This document shows, piece after piece, positions 31,211 to 38,555 of a stretch of 64,000 nucleotides of DNA (positions are counted from its first letter, which is position 1; the number at the start of each line of letters is the position of its first letter). This DNA is from Flavobacterium soli DSM 19725 (GTDB lineage: Bacteria > Bacteroidota > Bacteroidia > Flavobacteriales > Flavobacteriaceae), in assembly GCF_000422705.1 (NCBI RefSeq), contig NZ_KE383907.1, forward strand, positions 344,620-408,619, in the 5' to 3' direction. Position numbers and translations under genes: made by a program. Under the pieces are notes generated by a model that was not told where the DNA came from, ran no database searches, and saw only the letters and a list, made by a program, of their open reading frames with translations.

Positions 31211-32365
31211 CTAAAAGTTATTCAGTATGTATATCAATTCCTCAATTAAGGCAAAAACACGGTTTTCAAATTCAAGGGTATTGGTCGTAATGTCACTACC
31301 ATCAAACTGTTTTACAATGGTGGGTTCTTCCATCTGTCCGTATTCCTGCAACTCGGTGTTCACGCTGTCGAAAAGTGTTTGGAACAAAATACCTTTTGCA
31401 TCGGCACAGAACGAAACGTACTTTTCCATACCTATACTATTTTCCATATCTTCTTCGCTTGCTTCTCCGTTTGGCAGGGCATTCCGGTTTATGGTGGCAT
31501 TCGGGTATTGTTCATACAGGGCAAAGGCTTCACTTGCCAGTTTGTAGCAATCTTGGTCAAAGCTATCTTTGATTTTAAAGGAGTTTAAACGGACTGCAAA
31601 TCGGCTCAAATTGTGCTTGTTATAAATTTTCTTTTCCATACGTTCGCCTATCTCTTCTGATTGCCTAATCTCGCTTAAATACGGTGTGGTGTCGTCATTC
31701 TCGTCATCACTTACAATCCAATCTGTTACCATTTCATAAATCCAATATAGGTAACTGTTTTCCTGCCGATAATAGGGAACATCTGCAATATGGTACAGGT
31801 AGGCACACACCGACTGCAATAACTGTACGGCTTGCTTACGGTTGGGGTTCTTGGATAGTCGGTACAATGGCACTACGGGAATGTAATACAAGGTTGCACC
31901 TGTACTGTATCGTTCTTCACTTACGAAATACATTTTTTTGCTATCCTGTATCAAACGGAGTTCTTCCCAATCACGAAACTTCTTTCTCAATTGTTCCTCT
32001 GTATCATCTAAAGCCAAAGCGATATTGTAGGGATAGCCGTATTGCCTGGACTGCATAGGTTGTATGCCGTAATGCCCTGCCAATTTAGAAAGGGACTGAT
32101 AGAAATCTCTTTCCGTCTTTTCGGATTTTCCACAAGCCTGTACGGTTTGTGCTTCTTGCAGTTTAGGCAGGAATGAGCATTTTAGAAAACCATTGGTAAC
32201 ATCGCTATCGGTACGGATTTCGGTTTGTCTTTTCTTATTTCGTCTGCGTTTTTTGGTCTTTGCATCCAATCTGCAAACTCGCCCAACTGTTTGTGCAAAG
32301 CCTTTTGTTTGGGTTGCTGTGGGGTTTTGATGATGCCCGATATTATATTGCGTTGCATAATTCAT
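31211..32365 (-). CDS. PRTRC-associated protein, position of PRTRC F
   Basis: This 384-residue protein has a basic N-terminus with 'KTKKRRRNKKRQTE' and a mostly helical, Tyr-rich body ('GATLYYIPVVPLYRLSKNP', 'CAYLYHIADVPYYRQENSYLYW'). It is in the slot of PRTRC protein F in other cassettes, between C and B, and of suitable length; similarity was not verified. No PRTRC A (JAB-type protease) gene is present between it and B. Confidence 0.6.
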   Translation of the reverse strand: MNYATQYNIGHHQNPTATQTKGFAQTVGRVCRLDAKTKKRRRNKKRQTEIRTDSDVTNGFLKCSFLPKLQEAQTVQACGKSEKTERDFYQSLSKLAGHYGIQPMQSRQYGYPYNIALALDDTEEQLRKKFRDWEELRLIQDSKKMYFVSEERYSTGATLYYIPVVPLYRLSKNPNRKQAVQLLQSVCAYLYHIADVPYYRQENSYLYWIYEMVTDWIVSDDENDDTTPYLSEIRQSEEIGERMEKKIYNKHNLSRFAVRLNSFKIKDSFDQDCYKLASEAFALYEQYPNATINRNALPNGEASEEDMENSIGMEKYVSFCADAKGILFQTLFDSVNTELQEYGQMEEPTIVKQFDGSDITTNTLEFENRVFALIEELIYILNNF

Positions 32366-32381
32366 TTTTTTGATTTTTGGT

Positions 32382-32600
32382 TTAACCTTTCGTTCCCATT
32401 ACACTCTCAAATCGGTACTGTACTGTATCGTCACGGATAACAGGGGCAGATACTTTGGCAGTGGTCAATATCGGATAAGAATTTGCATAGAAATTCATCA
32501 CAGCTTCCACACTCCATTTGGGTTCGGGGTCGGTCAGTTTAATTTGCTGTCCTTTATCGTTGAGTATAAATACCCTTTCTAATTGCGTTGCTAATAACAT
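32382..32600 (-). CDS. PRTRC system protein C, ubiquitin-like
   Basis: This 72-residue protein has a beta-grasp pattern ('RVFILNDKGQQIKLTDPEPKWSVEAVMNFYANSYPIL') and ends in 'SVMGTKG'. PRTRC C is the ubiquitin-like member of the cassette. The single terminal Gly, not Gly-Gly, would be the residue adenylated by ThiF. It lies 16 bp upstream of the F-position gene. Confidence 0.85.
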   Translation of the reverse strand: MLLATQLERVFILNDKGQQIKLTDPEPKWSVEAVMNFYANSYPILTTAKVSAPVIRDDTVQYRFESVMGTKG

Positions 32601-32630
32601 GATGCTCGTTTTAAGTGTTAAACAATTGGT

Positions 32631-33155
32631 TTACTCTGCTCCGAAAAGGCTCGGTGTTGAAAACTTCTCCGATAATTCCGTTTTGCGTTTACGGATTTCG
32701 TCCGCTTTTTCGGGGAACTCCGTTATATCGGGTACTTTCATCCACGCATCACGGAATTTGCCTTCTTTCTCCAGTTCGTCAGCCTTTGCCATACCGTCTT
32801 TATACTTCTTGTCTTTGGCTTCCTTTTCCTTTTTCTCTTTCTCTGCTTTTTCTTTCTCCATTGCCGATTGCTTTTTGGCTTCTTCCAATTGCTTCATAAA
32901 TACTTCCATATCCACCATTAAGCCCGAAGCCTTTTGTATAGGTGTGGTTATCTGCTCAAAAAATCCCTCGTCAAACTCCTGTGGTGTAGCGTTAAATGTC
33001 AATGGGGGAATGAGGTTTTTGGCGTTATCTCCGCATTGCTCGTTGTTGAGTATTACTGATACAATTAGGTTGCTTTCTGCTCCTTTGGCTATGTTTAGTT
33101 GTAAAATTCCTGTAAAGTCCAACTGTGCTATCTGATTGAAAAAATTTGCGTTCAT
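32631..33155 (-). CDS. PRTRC system protein E
   Basis: This 174-residue protein has an N-terminal beta domain ('LDFTGILQLNIAKGAESNLIVSVILNN', then 'IPPLTFNATPQEFDEGF') and a long Lys/Glu coiled coil near residues 85-130. This is the PRTRC E pattern. Its start overlaps the stop of the upstream 69-residue gene by 4 bp. Confidence 0.85.
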   Translation of the reverse strand: MNANFFNQIAQLDFTGILQLNIAKGAESNLIVSVILNNEQCGDNAKNLIPPLTFNATPQEFDEGFFEQITTPIQKASGLMVDMEVFMKQLEEAKKQSAMEKEKAEKEKKEKEAKDKKYKDGMAKADELEKEGKFRDAWMKVPDITEFPEKADEIRKRKTELSEKFSTPSLFGAE

Positions 33156-33361
33156 AGTTCTGAAATTTTAATTGTTGTTGTTTTTTCCTTTGCTTTTTCT
33201 AGTTTCTCGTGCATATCTGCCCAATAGGCTTTTTGCCGTTTGTCAAACTCGGAGAAACTTTTATCCTCGTGGCGATACTCTTTGTACTGCCTTGCTATTT
33301 CAATAGCTTCTCTGAGGTTCGTTACCTCAATAAGACAACCGTTCAAGTCTGTTATTTTCAT
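33152..33361 (-). CDS. Small protein in the PRTRC operon
   Basis: This 69-residue protein ('MKITDLNGCLIEVTNLREAI' start) is charged and helical, with a Lys-rich C-terminus. Its start overlaps the upstream gene stop by 4 bp and its stop overlaps PRTRC E by 4 bp, so it is firmly part of the operon. No function is recognised. Confidence 0.7.
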   Translation of the reverse strand: MKITDLNGCLIEVTNLREAIEIARQYKEYRHEDKSFSEFDKRQKAYWADMHEKLEKAKEKTTTIKISEL

Positions 33362-33834
33362 AGCAATGATAGTTTTCGTTCTAAAAGTGTTTCTAGTATC
33401 TCACAATCGCTATCGAATGTTTTCCCCTCGAAATGGTACGTATCTGTTTCTTCATTGAAATTGTATTGCTCAAAATCCTCGTCCTCTAAATAAATATCTG
33501 TGAGTACCTTGTCAAAAAATGTTGCTCTGCCATATACTAGATTGCCTATTTCTTCATAATCGTGTGTAAAATTCACATCGTAATGTTCCGCTATCTTTTG
33601 AATGATTTCTATATTAGGCGACCACTTTGTTTCATACTGAAATTGTCCTTCATCGCCCTCGTTCCAATAGATATTGAAGAAATAACCGCCATTGTCTTTA
33701 GAAATAAATTCGGGTAATTGTCCTTCTTCTGTTTCTTCTTCCTCTTTCTTCATTAATTGAAAAAGTTTCTGTATTGCTGTGATTGTTTCGGGTTTCCCCT
33801 CGAATACAACTGTATTACTGCACCAATTTGCCAT
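33358..33834 (-). CDS. YubB/DUF1281-like ferredoxin-fold protein
   Basis: This 158-residue protein starts 'MANWCSNTVVFEG', a hallmark of the DUF1281/YubB/api92-like proteins of mobile elements. 'FNIYWNEGDEGQFQYETKWSPNIEIIQKIAEHYDV' fits the same ferredoxin-like fold. The function is unknown; the family is common on plasmids and ICEs beside anti-restriction or DUF932 genes. Confidence 0.7.
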   Translation of the reverse strand: MANWCSNTVVFEGKPETITAIQKLFQLMKKEEEETEEGQLPEFISKDNGGYFFNIYWNEGDEGQFQYETKWSPNIEIIQKIAEHYDVNFTHDYEEIGNLVYGRATFFDKVLTDIYLEDEDFEQYNFNEETDTYHFEGKTFDSDCEILETLLERKLSLL

Positions 33835-33886
33835 AATGAATATTTTTAGTGGGCTACCACCGATGAAAGCGGTAGCCTGTTGTTAT

Positions 33887-34960
33887 TTAATTAAGATTAA
33901 AGATTTCTGCTCCGTCTAATGCAAAGCCATTACACAATTCAAATGCTTTCTGTGACTTGAGTTGAGCAGTTCCACCCAATACAATACTCTGTAACTTGGC
34001 TTCATCATCTTTGTACTTTCTTACGTTCTGATAGTAGCCAGTAACCGCATTATACGCTCCGAACAATGTACCTTTGGTAGTGTCCATTTGTTGGGTGTCG
34101 CTTATCATTGCGTATGCAAAGGCATCCTCTACGGTGTTTTTGAACACGGTGGAAATTTCATCTTCTGCACCTTTTTTGATAAGGTCAAGCGTTTCCTTAT
34201 TCGGGCAAAGTGCCAATTGTATTAGCTTTTTAACTTCACGGTCTGTTACCTTTACTTTTGCCCATTCGTTAAAAATCCCCTCTAATTGGTCGCTCAATGT
34301 GTTCGCAAGTCCCATAATCTTATGAGCGTTCTCGATACGTTGTTTCGCTCCCGAAGTGTGCTTGATACGGACTACATTGGTCATACTTCGTAATGAAGCG
34401 TTTAAGGTATTTTGGCAAACAATACGGATTGGTGTAAATGCGGCTGTGATACTTCCGCTACCATCGTGCGAAGTGGTTAAGAAAATGTACTTTTCCGTAA
34501 CATCATCGCCATTACCCACACGGATATAGTCGGGCAGTTTGGCTGTGATGAAAATGCGTTCTCCGTTGCCTAATGCTCCTGCGGTTTCGTACAGAATGCC
34601 CTCGTCACCGCCTACAATAGCATCAAAGAAATTAAAGGCTTCACGGTTTTGTACAATGTGGTAATCCTTGCCGACTACTCCCAATACTTTATTGTTATCG
34701 GTGCGAATGTTAGCGTAATAATTAGGCACTTCTAATTCAGTACTGCCTATCTCTGTGCCATTGGTGGTTTCGATAATGTCCGAACCTTTTGTAAACAATG
34801 GAGATTTTACGACTTCATAATCTAACCCTGCATATTTGATAGCTTCCTCGCTTGTAGGGTATTGCTCCACGATTTGCCCTAAACCGTGCCACGCTTTTTG
34901 TTGTACGCTAAAGAATGAATAACGCCCTGTTCTCTCGTTGAAATTGATATTATGTGCCAT
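33887..34960 (-). CDS. DUF932 protein (phage/plasmid-like TIGR03299 type)
   Basis: This 357-residue protein starts 'MAHNINFNERTGRYSFFSVQQKAWHGLG', the standard start of the DUF932/TIGR03299 family. 'RIVCQNTLNASL' and 'KHTSGAKQRIENAHKIMG' are also typical. The family is spread by plasmids, phages and ICEs, with unknown function. It lies upstream of the PRTRC genes on the same strand. Confidence 0.85.
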   Translation of the reverse strand: MAHNINFNERTGRYSFFSVQQKAWHGLGQIVEQYPTSEEAIKYAGLDYEVVKSPLFTKGSDIIETTNGTEIGSTELEVPNYYANIRTDNNKVLGVVGKDYHIVQNREAFNFFDAIVGGDEGILYETAGALGNGERIFITAKLPDYIRVGNGDDVTEKYIFLTTSHDGSGSITAAFTPIRIVCQNTLNASLRSMTNVVRIKHTSGAKQRIENAHKIMGLANTLSDQLEGIFNEWAKVKVTDREVKKLIQLALCPNKETLDLIKKGAEDEISTVFKNTVEDAFAYAMISDTQQMDTTKGTLFGAYNAVTGYYQNVRKYKDDEAKLQSIVLGGTAQLKSQKAFELCNGFALDGAEIFNLN

Positions 34961-34995
34961 GATAAAATGATTTTAAATGTTTGAAATATTCGTTG

Positions 34996-35373
34996 TTAAA
35001 ATGGGAGATCGTCCTCTGACTTGTTGTTGCTTGTTCCTGTGGTAGTTTGTGCGGTTTCTGATTTCTTGCCCCCTCCGTGCAGTTTGATGTTTGAGGTATG
35101 GAAATTCAATCCTGCGTGTGCTTCTCCGTCATTACCTGTCCACGCCCTAGCACTTACCCTGCCTGTCAGCTCCACCAATGTACCTTTAGTGAGTATCTTC
35201 GCTACATTTGGGCTTATCCAGTATGAGCAATCGAAATAGGTAGTTTGCTCTATGCGTTCGCCCTGTTTGTTACGGTAGCTGTCGTTGGTTGCTATCGAAA
35301 AATTTACTACTTGTTTTTCTTGTGACGTTGTGCGTACTTCCGCATCCCTTGTCAGTCTTCCTGTGATGTTCAT
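34996..35373 (-). CDS. ssb: Single-stranded DNA-binding protein of the ICE
   Basis: This 125-residue protein has the OB-fold pattern ('MNITGRLTRDAEVRTTSQEKQVVNFSIATND', 'SYWISPNVAKILTKGTLVELTGRVSARAW') and ends in 'EDDLPF', the usual acidic SSB tip that binds partner enzymes. It may protect the transferred strand after conjugation. The ssb-DUF932 order is frequent in Bacteroidetes ICEs. Confidence 0.9.
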   Translation of the reverse strand: MNITGRLTRDAEVRTTSQEKQVVNFSIATNDSYRNKQGERIEQTTYFDCSYWISPNVAKILTKGTLVELTGRVSARAWTGNDGEAHAGLNFHTSNIKLHGGGKKSETAQTTTGTSNNKSEDDLPF

Positions 35374-35484
35374 CTTCTTTAATTTTTAGTTATTGTTTTT
35401 TAGATTTATTCGGCAATGAGAGGAGGTGCTGTTTCGTTTCATTACCATTTCCAATGTTTTTAATCTTTCTGTCTGACATTTTTT

Positions 35485-35709
35485 TTATTCGTTTAAAGAG
35501 CCGGAGTATGCTATGTTTCGTTTCACGAGCATAAAAGGTTCGTGTTTAGCAGCACCAAGGTTTTGGAAAAAAATACTACCCAAAGGGTGGAGATTATTTT
35601 CCAAACTTGCTTGACCTTTGTGATGCGTTAAGAACACGGAAATACCTTTGCTCTTGAAATGGGACAAAAAAGCATACGGGTCTTTGGATAAAATGAATGT
35701 GGAAGCCAA
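35485..35709 (-). CDS. Doubtful 74-residue protein
   Basis: The frame reads like a real protein ('MASTFILSKDPYAFLSHFKS', 'GAAKHEPFMLVKRNIAYSGS') and lies on the strand of its neighbours. No family was recognised. It could be a fragment of a larger gene, as no domain is complete. Confidence 0.3.
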   Translation of the reverse strand: MASTFILSKDPYAFLSHFKSKGISVFLTHHKGQASLENNLHPLGSIFFQNLGAAKHEPFMLVKRNIAYSGSLNE

Positions 35710-35961
35710 GAAGATGGCATTGAGAAATGGTTTACAGTGAATTGAAATAACACTTCCAATTCGCTGAATTTTTAAAACACTTTTTTAAAGCTGTGTGGCT
35801 ATTAGAGCCACACTTACGGAGGATTAAAAAATTATTTTGTATGGGAGAAGTTGATGGCAATATTTTTTAATCTTCTGTTCCAGGAGTAGCCGAAAAGCTC
35901 TTTTACAGTAGGGGAATAGGAAAGTAAAGTAAATGTGCTTTGGCTACAAAAAGTATGGGCA

Positions 35962-35990
35962 TAAAAAAAGCAGAACCGATAAGTTCTGCT
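35962..35990 (-). terminator. Terminator of the integrase gene
   Basis: AGCAGAAC (35969-35976) pairs with GTTCTGCT (35983-35990) around a 6-nt loop. On the minus strand it is followed by seven T residues. It lies 20 bp after the integrase stop. Confidence 0.8.
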
Positions 35991-36009
35991 CGTTATTGAT
36001 AGAAGTTAA

Positions 36010-37260
36010 TTATAAGACTGTTAAAAATGCGTCTTCAATCTCCTTAAATTTAGGTGCCACCAAATCCATATCCTTGCTGATTTTTTGACTTGTAATCTTG
36101 GCGTAAATCTGTGTGGTAGAAATGTTTTTATGCCCCATCATTTTGCTAAGGCTTTCAAGTGGAACACCTTCGGTCAGGAACATAGTAGCAAAGGTGTGGC
36201 GTGCAGTATGAAAGGTTACTTTCTGTTCTGTAACAATTTCTGCTTCTTCTATCATTTTCTTTACGTGGCTATTGCAGGTAGCATTGGAAGGAACAGGAAA
36301 TACATAATCACTACGTGTAACTCCCCTGTATTTTTCAATTATACGCTTCGGAATTTCCAATAGGCGGACGTTTGAAGCAACATCTGATTTTTTTCTTCTG
36401 CTGATGATCCATTGGTGTCCATCAAAAAATGACTGTATATTGCTCCATTTCAGCTTTTGAATATCAATATAAGAAAGCCCTGTAAAGCAACTGAAAATGA
36501 AAATATCTTTTACAAATTCATATTTGTCCTTAGACGGTTTTAGAAGCATTAGCTTTTCTACATTCTCCTTTAAAAGATAGCTACGATCAGTTTCTTCCAT
36601 ACTGATTTCGTAATCTTCAAAAGGGTTTTGGCGTATAAGACCTTTTTTAATCGCAAGATCAGCCAAAGCAATAACCGGCATGGTATAAACCCAAACCGTA
36701 TTATGTGTACATTCTTTATCTATTCGTAGAAAGAAATCGAACTCCCGGATAAAGTCTGAGGTAAGTTCCCGAAATGCCAAATCTTCCCTGTGATAGCGTT
36801 CCTTGATAAATTCATTAAGATGGTTGTATACAGTCTTGTATTTATTGTAAGTATTCTGAGAACGTTTTCCTTTGTTGACCATCCTTTCAAAATCCTCATT
36901 CTGGTCTTTAAATACTTTAAGGATGGCATCATCCATTACACCAACCCCTAAAAAGGACAGCTTTACTTTTTGTGCAGTTGCAAAGCCTTCATCCTTGAGC
37001 ATATCATCGTAAATCTTGTTGATACGTACCCGAATATTGTCCAATTTGAGATTGGTACTCAGGGCCTGGGCACTTTTACCTAAAACTCTTCCGTGCTTTA
37101 AATCCCAATTATTGGGGTTGATGTCCAGTTTGGTACTAAAGGATTTGGGCGTTCCGTCAATAGTGATACGTCCCATAACAGGCACGTTTCCGTTCTTCTT
37201 AGGTTCATTCTTCTTCAGGTAGAAAAGCAGTTTGAACGTGGATCTTTTCTCTTGTTCCAT
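36010..37260 (-). CDS. Tyrosine recombinase (integrase) of the ICE
   Basis: This 416-residue protein has an arm-binding N-terminal domain ('FKLLFYLKKNEPKKNGNVPV'), a SAM-like core-binding domain (about residues 105-210), and a catalytic domain with 'HTARHTFATMFL' (H-x-x-R), 'MMGHKNISTTQIYAKI' (H and the nucleophile Tyr). The first catalytic Arg is replaced: 'FTGLSYIDIQKLKW' has Ser where most family members have Arg, as is known for the CTnDOT integrase. It lies at the right end of the ICE and is read inwards. It is intact. Confidence 0.93.
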   Translation of the reverse strand: MEQEKRSTFKLLFYLKKNEPKKNGNVPVMGRITIDGTPKSFSTKLDINPNNWDLKHGRVLGKSAQALSTNLKLDNIRVRINKIYDDMLKDEGFATAQKVKLSFLGVGVMDDAILKVFKDQNEDFERMVNKGKRSQNTYNKYKTVYNHLNEFIKERYHREDLAFRELTSDFIREFDFFLRIDKECTHNTVWVYTMPVIALADLAIKKGLIRQNPFEDYEISMEETDRSYLLKENVEKLMLLKPSKDKYEFVKDIFIFSCFTGLSYIDIQKLKWSNIQSFFDGHQWIISRRKKSDVASNVRLLEIPKRIIEKYRGVTRSDYVFPVPSNATCNSHVKKMIEEAEIVTEQKVTFHTARHTFATMFLTEGVPLESLSKMMGHKNISTTQIYAKITSQKISKDMDLVAPKFKEIEDAFLTVL

Positions 37261-37302
37261 AACTCAATTGTTTAACGTTTAAAATTAAATTTTATTGAGT
37301 TA
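37260..37302 (-). promoter_or_regulatory. Inverted repeat reaching the integrase start codon
   Basis: TAACTCAAT (37260-37268) and ATTGAGTTA (37294-37302) are perfect 9-bp arms. In the mRNA the 3' arm ends in the A of the AUG, so the hairpin could hide the start codon. It could also be a protein-binding site. Confidence 0.55.
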
Positions 37303-37776
37303 CAAGGGGATATGAAAATAAGTGCAAATGACTGAAATATAACGCATTATATCGTTATCGATTAGATTATAGTCAGTAACGATTTAGTAACCTAACCCTG
37401 TCATTTTAAGCTCAAAATCTGTCGGACACCTACTTCCAAATTTTTCCTCATGTTTTATAACCTGCTGTATATGAATGGTCTTAACCATTTTGCTTATTTT
37501 TGCTTTCTTCTAATATTTTTTTAAAAAAAAAATAAAAAGGATTTCCGTTTCTCCCGAAGCTTCGGGACAGGGCTAGGATCCGGTGGTAAAATTAAACATT
37601 TCGTTTCAAAATCAAATTAACATTTCGTTACAATTCAAAAGATAAAAATGTCTGCATTAATAAAGTATCTTTGTCGGGAAAAATCCTGAAGGCAGAGATT
37701 AGATACTAGAAGTCAGAAATTAGAAATTTTTATCAACACTTCCTAGCTACTAACTTCCAACTTCTAACTTTTAAAA
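37303..37776. other. ICE-chromosome junction region before truA
   Basis: No gene is supported. TAACG/CGTTA motifs cluster at 37339-37371 (ATAACG/CGTTAT at 37339-37344 and 37353-37358; TAACG again near 37367), possible integrase arm sites. From about 37500 the sequence becomes flavobacterial intergenic DNA with a dispersed repeat (37537-37575) and a -7 box TATCTTTG (37666-37673) for truA. The attachment core was not identified. Confidence 0.4.
37537..37575 (-). repeat. Dispersed chromosomal repeat, partial copy
   Basis: On the minus strand it reads TAGCCC, then the perfect palindrome TCCCGAAGCTTCGGGA (37552-37567), then GGAAATCC. It resembles one end of the repeats at 40366 and 63833. It indicates chromosome rather than ICE by this point. 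Confidence 0.5.
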
Positions 37777-38517
37777 ATGCGTTACTTCATCAAATTTTCA
37801 TACAAAGGAACAAACTATCACGGTTGGCAATATCAACCGAATGCGACTTCCGTGCAGGAAACCTTGACAAAAGCACTATCAGTTGTCTTGAATTCCGAGT
37901 TGGAAATTATGGGTGCCGGACGAACGGATACAGGAGTTCATGCCAAGGAAATGTTTGGACATTTTGATTTTCAAAAAGAAATTGAAATTCCCACATTAAT
38001 CCACAAGCTCAATTCTTTTTTGTCAAAAGACATCGCTGTTCATGATATTATTCCCGTTCACGATGAAGCTCATGCTCGATTTGATGCAACAAAACGAACT
38101 TATGAATACCACATCAATACGACCAAAAATGTTTTCTTGGAAGAATTAAGCTGGTATTATCATCAGAAATTAGACGTTAATCTGATGAATGAAGCGGGGA
38201 AAATATTATTAAAGCACATGGATTTTCAATGTTTTTCAAAAGTACACACAGATGTAAATACCTTCAACTGTAAAATTACCGAAGCTTTTTGGAAACAAGA
38301 AAACGACCAACTTGTTTTTACCATTTCTGCCGACCGATTTTTACGCAATATGGTTCGAGCAATCGTAGGAACATTGGTTTATGTTGGTCTTGGCAAAATT
38401 ACACTTGAAGATTTTAACGCCATTGTTGAAAGCAAGGACAGGGGCAAGGCAGGTTTTTCAGTTCCTGCACACGGATTATATTTAACTGAAATAAAATACG
38501 ATTATATTAAGGAGTAA
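37777..38517 (+). CDS. truA: tRNA pseudouridine(38-40) synthase TruA
   Basis: This 246-residue protein has the catalytic Asp in 'GAGRTDTGVHA' and the family start 'RYFIKFSYKGTNYHGWQYQP'. It modifies uridines 38-40 of the anticodon stem. It is the first chromosomal gene after the ICE and precedes the ABC exporter by 38 bp. It is intact, so ICE insertion did not disrupt it. Confidence 0.95.
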   Translation: MRYFIKFSYKGTNYHGWQYQPNATSVQETLTKALSVVLNSELEIMGAGRTDTGVHAKEMFGHFDFQKEIEIPTLIHKLNSFLSKDIAVHDIIPVHDEAHARFDATKRTYEYHINTTKNVFLEELSWYYHQKLDVNLMNEAGKILLKHMDFQCFSKVHTDVNTFNCKITEAFWKQENDQLVFTISADRFLRNMVRAIVGTLVYVGLGKITLEDFNAIVESKDRGKAGFSVPAHGLYLTEIKYDYIKE

Positions 38518-38555
38518 GAAGTTTTAATCTAAACTCTAAAATCTAAAGATAGTAA

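Larger units (their letters stand above)
35374..36009. other. Region between ssb and integrase
   Basis: It holds one doubtful small gene (35485-35709), an 8-bp perfect hairpin (GTGTGGCT/AGCCACAC, 35792-35812) without a T-run, and the integrase terminator (35969-35990). The rest shows nothing that I can name. Confidence 0.5.

Noticed and set aside
37690..37770. Degenerate TCTAA/TTAGA-rich tract before truA as a regulatory array
   Set aside because: Similar simple sequence occurs in other intergenic gaps here (38520, 60820, 61140) and has no fixed period.
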